A program made the translations under genes and the position numbers. From Mycolicibacterium goodii (lineage in GTDB: Bacteria > Actinomycetota > Actinomycetes > Mycobacteriales > Mycobacteriaceae), in assembly GCF_001187505.1 (NCBI RefSeq), contig NZ_CP012150.1, positions 4,216,001 through 4,280,000 on the forward strand: a stretch of DNA of 64,000 bases. Direction: 5' to 3'. The notes under the pieces were generated by a model, which did no database searches, was not told the DNA's origin, and saw nothing but the letters and a program-made list of their open reading frames with translations. Below, piece by piece: positions 50,348-59,512 of the stretch. How positions within the stretch are numbered: position 1 is the stretch's first letter; every line of letters starts with the position of its first letter.

Positions 50348-52035
50348 CGTCGGTGATGTCGCCGTGGCGGATCCGGTCGGCGCTGCTGGTCGGCGCGCTC
50401 GCACTCTTCGTCGGCGGACCGATTTTGGCCCTCTTCTACGGCGCGGTGCGCCCGGCGTCGATGACCGCACCGCCGCTGGAATTCTCCTTCCAGGCGCTCG
50501 CCGAGGTCTACCTGTCCGGCGAGGTCTGGGCATCCCTGGCAGGCACGATGGCCATCGCGCTGGCGGTCGCGCTGATCGCGACGCTGTTCGGCGGTGTGTT
50601 CGCGTGGCTCACCGCGCGCACCGACGTGCCGGGCAAGGGCGTGATCGAATTGCTGGTGCTCGCTCCGCTGTTCACCTCACCGTTCGTCGCAGCGATCGCC
50701 TGGTACGCGCTGGCGGCCCCGCGTTCCGGGTTGATCAACCTTGCGCTGGCGCGGATCTTCGGCGCACACGCGCCGGTCATCAACGTCACCTCCGCGGTCG
50801 GGATCGTCGGGGTGCTCGCGTTGGTGTCGATGCCCTACGCGTACGTGTTCATCTCCAGTTCGCTGCGCAACATGGACCCCGCGCTGGAGGCCGCGTCCTA
50901 TGTGAGCGGCGTCGGCACCGTCCGTACCATTCGCCGGGTCACGCTGCCGCTCGCCACTCCCGCGATCGGCGCGTCGATCATGTTCATCACGATCTTCGCC
51001 GCCGGGATCTTCTCCGTCCCAGGTGTTCTCGGCCGCCAGCTCGGCTTCGACCCGCTGCCGGTGCTGATCTATCGCGCGGTCACCCAGTTCCACGCCGATT
51101 TCGCCAAGGCCGCCGCGCTCGCGTCGATGTTGTTTCTGCTCAGCACCGCGATGCTCTACCTCTACCGGCGGCTGACCCGCCTGGAGCAGCGGTTCGTCAC
51201 GGTGTCCGGCAAGGGTTTCCAGCCGCGGCTGCTGCCGCTCGGCCGGCTGAAGCCGTGGGTCATCGCCGGTGTCACGGGGTATGCGCTCATCTGCGTCGTG
51301 CTTCCGGTGCTCGCGCTTGTTGTCGCCGCGCTCTCGCCGTTCGCTTCACGGGACTTCGCGAGGATGGACCTGAGCACCGCGGATCTGGTGGCCGTGGTGA
51401 CCGACCCGGCCGTGCACGCCGCGGCGCTGAACACCCTCATCGCGGTCGCCGGCGCGGCGCTCGCCTGTGTGGTGATCTCCCTTCTCAGCGTGTTCATCGC
51501 CCGCATCAGGGGACGCGGTGTCACCTCGTCGCTGCTCGATTACGTGAACAGTTTTCCGTTGGCGGTCCCGGGAATCGTGCTCGCCGCCGGGTTGGTCTGG
51601 GTCTACATCGGAACACCCGTCTATGCGACGCTGGCGCTGATGATCATCGCATATGTGATCTCGCACCTGCCGCACTCGTATCGGCTGATTCACAACGGCG
51701 CGCTGCAGGTGTCGCCCGAGCTGGAGGAGGCCTCGGCGGTGAACGGGTACGGCCGTGTCCACACGGCACTGCGGATCACGACGCCACTGCTGCTGCCATC
51801 GGTCTACGCATCCGTCGTCCTGGTGGTGATCTTCGTGATCCGCGAGGTCAACTCGGTGATCCTGCTCTACACCCCCGGCACCAGAGTGCTGTCGGTGCTC
51901 ACATGGGATTACATCGCCGATGGAAACCTTTCGCGGGCGGCGAGCCTCGGTCTGATCCAGTCCGCGTTCCTGATCGCCGTCCTGGTGGCCGCGCGGTTTG
52001 CGTTCCGGCTCAACCTCACCAGCGCCTACAAGTGA
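50344..52035 (+). CDS. ABC transporter permease, double-domain (FbpB/ThiP type)
   Basis: A 563-aa membrane protein, ATG 50344 in the ATPase stop. It has two copies of the binding-protein-dependent permease domain, about twelve helices, with EAA-type loops in each half (LEAASYVSGVGTVRTIRRV and LEEASAVNGYGRVHTALRI). It forms the pore of the importer whose binding protein and ATPase are just upstream. Its end overlaps the convergent lactonase gene by 10 bases. Confidence 0.93.
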   Translation: MTSVMSPWRIRSALLVGALALFVGGPILALFYGAVRPASMTAPPLEFSFQALAEVYLSGEVWASLAGTMAIALAVALIATLFGGVFAWLTARTDVPGKGVIELLVLAPLFTSPFVAAIAWYALAAPRSGLINLALARIFGAHAPVINVTSAVGIVGVLALVSMPYAYVFISSSLRNMDPALEAASYVSGVGTVRTIRRVTLPLATPAIGASIMFITIFAAGIFSVPGVLGRQLGFDPLPVLIYRAVTQFHADFAKAAALASMLFLLSTAMLYLYRRLTRLEQRFVTVSGKGFQPRLLPLGRLKPWVIAGVTGYALICVVLPVLALVVAALSPFASRDFARMDLSTADLVAVVTDPAVHAAALNTLIAVAGAALACVVISLLSVFIARIRGRGVTSSLLDYVNSFPLAVPGIVLAAGLVWVYIGTPVYATLALMIIAYVISHLPHSYRLIHNGALQVSPELEEASAVNGYGRVHTALRITTPLLLPSVYASVVLVVIFVIREVNSVILLYTPGTRVLSVLTWDYIADGNLSRAASLGLIQSAFLIAVLVAARFAFRLNLTSAYK

Positions 52036-52910
52036 ACCGGTGTGAATCCGCCAGGCTCGGGTTTGAAGGCGGCGGTGGGCAGACCCGCAACGGCGCAGTC
52101 GGCGGCGAATGTCCGTCCGTCGTCGGGTCCCGGCCGATCCAGCCCGTGCGTCGCGGAGGTGACGAACACCTGCCCTCCGCCGACGGCGACGCTCGTTGGC
52201 TGACGCGCCGGAACCGGGAGGACTTCCACGAGGTCTCCGGTCGGCGCATAGCGGTGCACTTCTCCGGCACCCCAGATCGCCGCCCACAGATGTGACTCGG
52301 CATCGACGGTCATTCCATCGGGTGAACCGTTCACGGTCGCGAAAACCGCGCGCCCACTGAGCGTCCCAGCATCGTCGAGGTCAAACCGGTAGATCCGCCC
52401 CGCGGCGCTGTCGGCCAGATACATCACCGTTCCCGCCGCGTCGAATGCCGGACCATTCGGCACGGCCAACCCGTCAACGGCACGGGTGATCGCGCCGTCA
52501 CGGTCGATGCGGTACAGCGCACCGACCTCCGGTGATGGTTCGTAGGCCATCACCCCGGCCCAGAATCTCCCGCTGCGGTCGCAGGCACCGTCGTTCACCC
52601 GCATCGGGGCAGCAGCATCAGCGCCGAGATCCGGCCCGCGGCGCAGGGTGAATCGCTCCGTCAGAAAACCGATCCCGGTACCTGCCGCGGCGATGAACTC
52701 ACCCGCACGCCCGTCGATTGGTGCGACGGCGCCCAGCGGGACATCCAAGGTGCACAGCAGGCGTACCTGCCCGGTGCGCACATCCGTGCTGAACAGACGC
52801 CCCTGCAACAGGTCGACGTGCAACAGTTGGTCATCGACCAGACGGGCTCCCTCACCCAACTCCAAGGCTGGGCCGATCACCCGCCACGTCGATGTCACCG
52901 CGTCAGTCAT
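52026..52910 (-). CDS. SMP-30/gluconolactonase family lactonase
   Basis: A 294-aa six-bladed beta-propeller protein, ATG 52910 overlapping the SDR stop. The metal ligands of SMP-30 are visible: Glu in LGEGARL (about residue 20), Asn in RVNDGACDRSGRFWAG, and Asp in SPDGMTVDAESHLWAA. It hydrolyses sugar lactones to aldonic acids with a divalent metal. It is the last gene of the sugar-oxidation operon, so it most likely opens the lactone formed by the dehydrogenases upstream. Confidence 0.92.
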   Translation of the reverse strand: MTDAVTSTWRVIGPALELGEGARLVDDQLLHVDLLQGRLFSTDVRTGQVRLLCTLDVPLGAVAPIDGRAGEFIAAAGTGIGFLTERFTLRRGPDLGADAAAPMRVNDGACDRSGRFWAGVMAYEPSPEVGALYRIDRDGAITRAVDGLAVPNGPAFDAAGTVMYLADSAAGRIYRFDLDDAGTLSGRAVFATVNGSPDGMTVDAESHLWAAIWGAGEVHRYAPTGDLVEVLPVPARQPTSVAVGGGQVFVTSATHGLDRPGPDDGRTFAADCAVAGLPTAAFKPEPGGFTPVHL

Positions 52911-53653
52911 GAGGAATCCTTCGTGACGCTCCAGCCACCGTCCACCGGAATGCTCGCACCGGTGATGTATGAGCTTGCCTCGGAGGCCAAAAATGAGATC
53001 ACCGACGCGACCTCCTGCGGCTCACCGAGCCGGCCCAGTGCGGTGGCGGCAGCGCTGATGCGGCGGTCATCCTCACCGATGTTGTCCCACGAAGCGGTCA
53101 GGATGGGACCAGGCAACACTGTGTTGACCCGCAGCTGTGCGCCGTATTCGGCGGCCAGCTGGCGGCCCAGACCGGTCAGGCCTGCCTTGGCCGCCGCATA
53201 GGCGGGCCGGCCGGGAAGACCGAACATGGCATGTACCGACGACACCAGGACGACCGCGCCCCGTGAGGCGCGCAGGTCGGGCAGGAACGTCTTGACGCCG
53301 TGAAATGTGCCGGTGAGCATCACGTCGAGCTGCCGCTGCCAGCTGGCCGTGGACGTCTCATCGATGGCGGCGATGTCGACGGTCATCGCGTTGGAAACAA
53401 GGACATTCACGCGGCCCAGGTCCCGCGCCGCCGCCGCGGCGTCGGCCCATGCCTGTGGGTCGGCGACGTCGCCGTGGATGCCGATCGCACCGTGGGCAGC
53501 GGTCGACAGCTCCCGGGCCAGGTCCTTGACCTCGGGAGCGAGATCCATCAGTGCCACGGCAAAGCCGTCGGCGTGCAATTGTCGCGCTGTGGCCTCACCG
53601 ATGCCGCGAGCGGCACCGGTGACCACCGCGACCCTGGTGCGCCGATCGGCCAT
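52907..53653 (-). CDS. SDR family oxidoreductase
   Basis: A 248-aa short-chain dehydrogenase. ATG 53653 lies in the DUF4380 stop (ATGA). NAD(P) motif TGAARGIGEATARQL, VSNAMT in place of the usual NNAG, catalytic VSSVHAMFG...YAAAKAG with Ser, Tyr and Lys kept, and C-terminal ITGASIPVDGGW. It probably oxidises a sugar hydroxyl or the anomeric carbon, giving the lactone for the SMP-30 enzyme, unless the zinc alcohol dehydrogenase does that. Confidence 0.92.
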   Translation of the reverse strand: MADRRTRVAVVTGAARGIGEATARQLHADGFAVALMDLAPEVKDLARELSTAAHGAIGIHGDVADPQAWADAAAAARDLGRVNVLVSNAMTVDIAAIDETSTASWQRQLDVMLTGTFHGVKTFLPDLRASRGAVVLVSSVHAMFGLPGRPAYAAAKAGLTGLGRQLAAEYGAQLRVNTVLPGPILTASWDNIGEDDRRISAAATALGRLGEPQEVASVISFLASEASSYITGASIPVDGGWSVTKDSS

Positions 53654-54609
53654 CACCGCTGCCCGCCACGGTAGGAGGCATGGACGCCGACCTTGACGGC
53701 GAGGGACATGGAACCGCCAGGAGCCAAGGTGTGCGAGGGGGAGAGGACTTCGCACTCGACGATGCGGTCGGGGGGATCGAGTCCGTCCAGAGCGGCCAGC
53801 GGTGCCGGTTGCGGATGCTCCATCCACACTTCGGCTCGTGAACCGTCATCGGGGTAGGACGCATTGTCGTCGACCGGGAAATCCCATGTGAGGCTGACAT
53901 TGTCGCGCCGGTATCGCAGGCTGCCGGTGGCGTGAGGGAAACCCAGTTTGCCGACGACGTCCTGGGGTTCGATGGTGATCGTCGTCGGACCACTGCGCCG
54001 CCATGACGGCACGCCGGTGCCTGAGACGAGTTCGACCGGTGCGGTGAAGCGGTGGTCGACATCGACCTCGACGGTGCCGCCGCCGGGCAGCTGGGTCACA
54101 TTCCACAGTGCCCAGGTGACCGCGTGGTCGGTGATGTTGGCCGCGGACAGCCGCAGGGTGAATTCGCTGTCGGCGCCGACCGTGAACGTGCGACTGATCT
54201 GCAATCCGGTACGCGGATCGGGCGGGCTGGTGACCGCGAGCTCTGCGGAGGCTTCCCGAGTGCGGACATCGATGGCGTAGTGGCCGGAATCGAGGACCGG
54301 GTCCGGTGGGCCTGCCCACTGTTGCGGTGCTGACCATCCCTGTGGCGCAGGCCAGGTTTTGTCTCCGCCGTAGTTGCACCAGTCGCCGAGGCTCCCGCTC
54401 ACCGGCGCAGGAATGTGCCCGTCCACCGGCTGCAGGTCATCACCCAGCAAAGCAGGGTTGCGCCACAACAGTTCGTTCCCGTCGAGACGCAGGCTCAGCA
54501 GCCTTCCACCGAGCGCCGGCACCACACCCAAGGTGAGGGAACCGGTTTGGATCCAGTGCACGTCGTGATGGCCGCGGGTCACCCAGACCTGTGGGGTGGT
54601 TACCGTCAC
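53653..54609 (-). CDS. DUF4380 protein (galactose-mutarotase-like fold)
   Basis: A 318-aa protein, GTG 54609 in the alcohol dehydrogenase stop (GTGA). It matches the DUF4380 pattern: N-terminal LGGRLLSLRLDGNELLWRNP, then NYGGDKTWPAPQGW, and a beta-rich remainder with NITDHAVTWALWNVTQLP. The fold is that of aldose 1-epimerases. No catalytic role is established for the family; in a sugar dehydrogenase/lactonase operon a mutarotase or sugar-binding role is the simple guess. No signal peptide is seen, so it acts in the cytosol. Confidence 0.78.
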   Translation of the reverse strand: MTVTTPQVWVTRGHHDVHWIQTGSLTLGVVPALGGRLLSLRLDGNELLWRNPALLGDDLQPVDGHIPAPVSGSLGDWCNYGGDKTWPAPQGWSAPQQWAGPPDPVLDSGHYAIDVRTREASAELAVTSPPDPRTGLQISRTFTVGADSEFTLRLSAANITDHAVTWALWNVTQLPGGGTVEVDVDHRFTAPVELVSGTGVPSWRRSGPTTITIEPQDVVGKLGFPHATGSLRYRRDNVSLTWDFPVDDNASYPDDGSRAEVWMEHPQPAPLAALDGLDPPDRIVECEVLSPSHTLAPGGSMSLAVKVGVHASYRGGQR

Positions 54610-55691
54610 GCGTCATCCCCGTCGTCCGGGACCAGGCACACCTTCCCGCGGCTGGTGCCGGCCGCCAACTCGTAGGCGTGCGCGGCCTGAGAGAGCGGGA
54701 AGACGTCGCTGACAACGGTTTCCGGCCTCAGCTTCCACCGCACGAGGTTGGTGGCCAGCTCACTCATGGTGGGAAGTGAGGTCACCCAGGAGGCGTGGAT
54801 GGTCAACTGCTTGTGCAGCAGGGTGTCCGACACCTCGGTGTGCAGGTCGCCGCCTTCGCCGACCAGGCAGACGTTGCCCCATTCCGCGGCAGCTTCCAGC
54901 GCCAGTGATCGCCCCGCACGGCTTCCCGAGCAGTCGATGGTGACACCGGCGCCGGCGCCGCGGGTCAGTTCTGTGACGGCGTCGAGTGCGTCTGGGCCGG
55001 CGGGGATGATGGCGTCGAAAATGCCCAGGCCGTCCGCCCATGCGCGGCGTGTGGCGGAGGGTTCGACCCCGATCACCGTCGCGGCGCCCATGCCCCGGCC
55101 GATCATCCCGGCCGCCAAGCCGACGGGGCCGAGACCGACCACCAGCAGGTCGTGGTCGCCGCTGAGCCGGGCCCGTCGCAGCCCCTCATAGGCGGTGCCG
55201 AACCCGCACGCGATCAGGGCGCCGTCGACGAACGACAGTTCGTCGGGCAGCGGGATGCAGGTGCGTTCCTCGGCCAGCAGATAACGCGCGTGGCCGCCGT
55301 CTCGTTGCCACCCGTAGGACGCCCGTTCGCGACTGCAGCTGATGTAGTAGCCGCGGCGGCAGTTGTCGCACAGGCCGCAGCCCACGATGTGATATACCAG
55401 GACCCGGTCACCGACATGAAAGCGCGCGACCCCGTCACCGACGGCGACGATGCGGCCGGCAGGCTCGTGACCTGCGACCACACCCCGGTAGGCGGGCCCG
55501 TCGATCCCGCGGTAACCCTTGTACCCGCGATAGATGAAACCGATGTCGCTGCCGCAGATCCCGGATGCGCCCATCTCGAGGAGTACCTGACCGGGACCTG
55601 GCGGGTGCACGGCGAAGTGCTTCAGCACGGCGGTGGAGTCACCGGGCAGGTAAACGCCCTCCATCGTCGACGGAATGGCGGTGTGGCTCAT
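54606..55691 (-). CDS. Zinc-dependent alcohol dehydrogenase (sorbitol/threonine dehydrogenase type)
   Basis: A 361-aa medium-chain dehydrogenase, ATG 55691 with CAGGA upstream. Catalytic zinc ligands Cys47 (GICGSD) and His75-Glu76 (AGHEPAG); structural zinc Cys105, 108, 111 and 119 (CGLCDNC...C); Rossmann motif VVGLGPVGLAAG. It oxidises a polyol or sugar with NAD(P). It lies between the ABC permease and the DUF4380 gene in the sugar operon. Confidence 0.93.
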   Translation of the reverse strand: MSHTAIPSTMEGVYLPGDSTAVLKHFAVHPPGPGQVLLEMGASGICGSDIGFIYRGYKGYRGIDGPAYRGVVAGHEPAGRIVAVGDGVARFHVGDRVLVYHIVGCGLCDNCRRGYYISCSRERASYGWQRDGGHARYLLAEERTCIPLPDELSFVDGALIACGFGTAYEGLRRARLSGDHDLLVVGLGPVGLAAGMIGRGMGAATVIGVEPSATRRAWADGLGIFDAIIPAGPDALDAVTELTRGAGAGVTIDCSGSRAGRSLALEAAAEWGNVCLVGEGGDLHTEVSDTLLHKQLTIHASWVTSLPTMSELATNLVRWKLRPETVVSDVFPLSQAAHAYELAAGTSRGKVCLVPDDGDDA

Positions 55692-55737
55692 GATATTTCC
55701 TGTCTGAAAGTTGGTGGCAAGCCTCGGTCGCGGCGAT

Positions 55738-56742
55738 TCAGGTGGTGCGAACGGCATTTCCGCGTCGACCGATGACCACGTTGATCAGCACCGCGCCGAC
55801 GATGATGATGCCGCGCACGACCTCCTGCAGGAAAGAGTCGATGCCGAGCAGCACCAGCCCGTTGGCGATCACCGTGATGAACACCACCCCCAGCAGCGTG
55901 CCCAGCAGGCTGCCGCGGCCGCCGGCGAGCAACGTGCCACCGATGACCACGGCCGCGATCACGTCGAACTCCAATCCGCCTGCGGCGCCGCCGTTACCGG
56001 AACCGAGACGCGCGGCGACCAGGATGCCGGTGATCGCCGAGAGCAGTCCGGTGGTGGCGAACAGAATCACGCGGGTACGGGTGAGGTTGATGCCGGCAAT
56101 CATCGCCGCACCGGCGTTTCCGCCGATCGCGTACACCGAACGGCCGTAAGCGGTGAACTTCGCGACATAGGCGAACACGGCGAAGAGCACGAGCATGATG
56201 ATCGCCGAGGTGGGAATGCCCACGATGTCGCCGCCGAGAACCGCCATCAGGGAGCTGGTGGGAAGCACCACCGGCAATGCATCGGTCATGTACAACGCAA
56301 GGCCCCCAAGGATGCTCCACAACCCGAGCGTGCAGATGAAGGACGGGACGTTGAACCGGGCCCGCAGATAACCGGCCAGTGCGCCCCACAGCGTGCCGAG
56401 CACCAGCGTCAGCACGATGGCCCCGCCGATGCCGAGCCCCCATTGTGCGCTGCCCTTGGCGACCAGTACCGATGAGAACGCTACTGCGGGACCGATGCTG
56501 ATGTCGATATCGCCTGCGATGATGACAAGTGTGACGCCCCAGGCGGCAATACCGATTGTGGCCGCGTCACGCAGGATGCCCAACTGGTTGCCTGCACTCA
56601 GGAACCCGGCCGCCGAGGCGCTCAGGGCGATGTACAGCGCGACGATCGCGACCAGCAGCCCGATCTCGTTGAGCCGGTACAGGGCTGTCGATGCGGCACG
56701 CGGTGTGGCCGCGGGGCCGGTATCAGACCGTAGTGTGCTCAT
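55738..56742 (-). CDS. Sugar ABC transporter permease (RbsC type)
   Basis: A 334-aa membrane protein; ATG 56742 follows a CTGGAG ribosome site. About nine hydrophobic helices, the family segments IIAGDIDISIGPAVAFSSV and FVVGAIGGNAGAA-like YAIGGNAGAAMIAGI, and GGTLLAGGRGSLLGTLLGV near the end. It is the pore of a ribose/xylose-type importer with the ATPase and binding protein encoded just upstream on the same strand. Confidence 0.93.
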   Translation of the reverse strand: MSTLRSDTGPAATPRAASTALYRLNEIGLLVAIVALYIALSASAAGFLSAGNQLGILRDAATIGIAAWGVTLVIIAGDIDISIGPAVAFSSVLVAKGSAQWGLGIGGAIVLTLVLGTLWGALAGYLRARFNVPSFICTLGLWSILGGLALYMTDALPVVLPTSSLMAVLGGDIVGIPTSAIIMLVLFAVFAYVAKFTAYGRSVYAIGGNAGAAMIAGINLTRTRVILFATTGLLSAITGILVAARLGSGNGGAAGGLEFDVIAAVVIGGTLLAGGRGSLLGTLLGVVFITVIANGLVLLGIDSFLQEVVRGIIIVGAVLINVVIGRRGNAVRTT

Positions 56743-56764
56743 ATCTCCAGGTTCCCTTGACTTT

Positions 56765-58270
56765 TCACGCCGCCATCGCGGCGGACAGGACGGCGTCGAC
56801 GGTGACATCGGCGCCGACGAACTGGGCGGTCACTCGGCCGCCTCGAACGGTGATGACGCGGTCGCACACCAGCGGCAACTCCTCCAGCTCGCCGGAAACG
56901 AAGATGACCGCTTTGCCCGCATCGGCTAACGTGCGGACCAATTCGTAGATGCTGGTCTTCGCCGCCACATCCACTCCGCGGGTGGGTTCGTCCAGCAGCA
57001 GGATCGAGGCGTCGGCGTGTAGCCAGCGCCCGATGACCGCCTTTTGTTGATTGCCTCCGGAGAGGTTGACGATCGGTGTCTGTGGTGCGGCGGTGTCGAT
57101 GCGGAGCCGGTCGATCAGGGACTTGGCGATCGCGCGCATCCGTCGCATGGAGATGGTCCCGTGATCGCGGACACTGGTGTAGTCCGACAACACCATGTTC
57201 TCGTCGACACCGAGCAGCGGCACGATGGCGTCACGCTTGCGGTCCTCGGGGGTGAGGCCGACACCATTGCGCTTCATCACCGCCGGTGAGTTCCACGGCA
57301 TCGGCTGACCGTGGAGCGTCATCTCGCCGGACGCCGGAGTGTCGAACCCGGCGATGGCACGGAGCACCTCGGTACGGCCCGATCCCATGAGCCCGGCGAG
57401 GCCGAGCACTTCGCCGGCGAACAGATCGAAGGAGACATCCTCGATCTTGGGTGGTAGGCGCAGGTTTCGCACCGACAGCAGCGGCTCGCAGGTGCGGTCG
57501 ACGGCCCGCAGCGGTGGCCGCTCTTCGGTCTGATACGCCGCGCCGAGCATCAAGGCGATCATCGTGTCGGTATCGGTGGTGGCAACGTCGACGGTGTCGA
57601 CGACCCGACCGTCCCGGAGAATGGTTGCGCTGGAGGCGATCCGGCGTATCTCATCGAGCCGATGACTGACGTAGATCACCCCGACCCCGGTCTCGGCGAT
57701 CCGGGTCACCGTGTCGAGCACGGTGGACACCTCTGTTGCGGCCAATGCGCTGGTGGGTTCGTCGAGGATCAACAGGCGCGGGTCTCGGCGGAGCGCGCGA
57801 CAGATCTCCACGAGTTGGCGGGTCGCGAGCGACAACGCTGCCACGGGCGAATCGGGGTCGATGTCCAGGCCGAGGCGGTCGATGACGGAAGACGCCGCAT
57901 CTCGCATCGCGGCGTAGTCGATTCGGCCTGCGGTACGCGGCCACGCACCGACGAACATGTTTTCGGCCACCGTCATCTCCGGCACCAGGCTGAGTTCCTG
58001 ATGTACCGTCTGCACGCCCATTTCGTTCGCACGACGTACTCCGCCGCTGTCGTAGATTTTTCCGTCGATGCGGACCGTTCCGGTGTCCGCCTGCTCGACG
58101 CCCGACAGGATCCGGATCAGTGTGGACTTTCCTGCACCGTTGCGGCCGAGTATTGCCCGCACCTCGCCTGCACCCACCTCAAGGCTGGCGTCGGTGAGCG
58201 CGGCGACGCCGATGTAGGTTTTGGTCACGGCGTCGACTTTCAGCAGCGGTGCTGCCGGAGCACGGCTCAT
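56765..58270 (-). CDS. Sugar ABC transporter double ATP-binding protein (RbsA type)
   Basis: A 501-aa protein with two ATPase domains in one chain, typical of ribose/xylose/galactose importers. Domain 1 Walker A GRNGAGKST at 42-50, Walker B LLILDEPTSALA. Domain 2 begins near residue 260 with the degenerate Walker A GLMGSGRTE usual in this family, then signature LSGGNQQKAVIGRWL and DEPTRGVDV. ATG 58270 has AAAGGG upstream. It powers uptake with the RbsC-type permease. Confidence 0.94.
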   Translation of the reverse strand: MSRAPAAPLLKVDAVTKTYIGVAALTDASLEVGAGEVRAILGRNGAGKSTLIRILSGVEQADTGTVRIDGKIYDSGGVRRANEMGVQTVHQELSLVPEMTVAENMFVGAWPRTAGRIDYAAMRDAASSVIDRLGLDIDPDSPVAALSLATRQLVEICRALRRDPRLLILDEPTSALAATEVSTVLDTVTRIAETGVGVIYVSHRLDEIRRIASSATILRDGRVVDTVDVATTDTDTMIALMLGAAYQTEERPPLRAVDRTCEPLLSVRNLRLPPKIEDVSFDLFAGEVLGLAGLMGSGRTEVLRAIAGFDTPASGEMTLHGQPMPWNSPAVMKRNGVGLTPEDRKRDAIVPLLGVDENMVLSDYTSVRDHGTISMRRMRAIAKSLIDRLRIDTAAPQTPIVNLSGGNQQKAVIGRWLHADASILLLDEPTRGVDVAAKTSIYELVRTLADAGKAVIFVSGELEELPLVCDRVITVRGGRVTAQFVGADVTVDAVLSAAMAA

Positions 58271-58325
58271 TTGAGGCCCTTTCGTCGTCGAGAGCGGTCT
58301 GGCTGCGCTGGGGGATCAGGCCGAG

Positions 58326-59486
58326 TCACGGGATACCGTCGGGATGCTCCTGCAGCCAACGGGTTCCTGCGTCGGTTCCCTCGTACGCATCGACGGGAGC
58401 GTCGACGATGAGGTTCCCGGAGCGCTCGCCTCGCAGGAGTCGCAGTGCCGCTTCGGCTGCCATCGCACCGACGGTGATGCCGGAGATATCCGCGACACCT
58501 TGCAGAATCGAGCCGTCCTGCAGCATCTGCGCGATCTGCGTCGACATGTCGCCGCCGAAAACCACCACCTCGCCGGTGAGCCCCCTGGCCTGTACGGCGC
58601 GCACCGCACCCACGGTCATCGATCCGGCTTCACCGTAGAACGCGTCGAGGTCCGGGTGGGCGGTGAGGATTCGCTCGGAAGCCTCGACGGCCTCATCCAC
58701 CAGCAACCCCTGCTGATTGGCGACGATCTCCGCGGCGGGCACCAGGTGCCTGAGGGCCTGCTCGAATCCTTGCCGACGCTGGATGCACACCTCGAACTGC
58801 TCGCAGTTGATCACCGCGACCTTCGGACGGGTGATGCCGTGCTCGATGAAATAGTTGCCCATCTGCTCGCCCCCGATGCGGCCGAACTCCTGTGGGGACC
58901 CCAGAATCCAAGAGTCGACGTACTTTCGAGCATCAGACTCGGTGATGCAGGTGTTGTAGCAGATCACCGGGATGCCGCTGTCGTGAGCGAGGCGAACGGC
59001 CGGTACCGAGGCGTCGGCCGATGTCGGCGACATGATCAGGGCGTCGACCTGCACCGAGCTCACCGTGTCGATGAAGGCGCTTTCCTGCGATGGATCGGAT
59101 CGGGCGTTGGTCTCGATCAGCTGAGGAGCATCACCGGCGTCGTCGAGGGTCTTCGTCACCCCGACCTTGACACCTGCATAGAAACCTTCGGCATTCAGGT
59201 ACACCACAGCGATCCGGCCGTTCTCGCCGATGCGTGAGCAACCGGATGCGACCAGCGCCGCCGCCAGCATCAGCACCGCGTAGCGCACCGCGCGCCGCCG
59301 CAGCGATCCCGGCGTACCGGGCAACCGCAGAAATCGTTGAGCAACAACGGAAAACAACGATCTTCGTGGACGGCCGTTACGAATCCGGATCACCGACAGA
59401 CCATCTCGCAAAATTTGCTGACGGCGTGAGCCATCAGACGCGGACAGTACTTTTTCGATGAACACGGGTCGAAACGTATCCCGCAT
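58326..59486 (-). CDS. Sugar ABC transporter substrate-binding lipoprotein (RbsB type)
   Basis: A periplasmic-binding-protein type 1 receptor: IAVVYLNAEGFYAGVKVG, then DALIMSPTSADASVPAV, IPVICYNTC and the C-terminal region typical of ribose-type receptors. A hydrophobic stretch ending ALVASGCS is a lipobox, so it is anchored outside the membrane. With ATG 59486 the signal begins only after about 65 residues, and the AraC gene starts 26 bases away. A later start (for example the GTG or TTG codons close to RRRAVRYAV) is likely, so the true 5' end is uncertain. Confidence 0.88.
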   Translation of the reverse strand: MRDTFRPVFIEKVLSASDGSRRQQILRDGLSVIRIRNGRPRRSLFSVVAQRFLRLPGTPGSLRRRAVRYAVLMLAAALVASGCSRIGENGRIAVVYLNAEGFYAGVKVGVTKTLDDAGDAPQLIETNARSDPSQESAFIDTVSSVQVDALIMSPTSADASVPAVRLAHDSGIPVICYNTCITESDARKYVDSWILGSPQEFGRIGGEQMGNYFIEHGITRPKVAVINCEQFEVCIQRRQGFEQALRHLVPAAEIVANQQGLLVDEAVEASERILTAHPDLDAFYGEAGSMTVGAVRAVQARGLTGEVVVFGGDMSTQIAQMLQDGSILQGVADISGITVGAMAAEAALRLLRGERSGNLIVDAPVDAYEGTDAGTRWLQEHPDGIP

Positions 59487-59512
59487 TTGTGCTGTAGAGC
59501 ATAGTCATAGCT

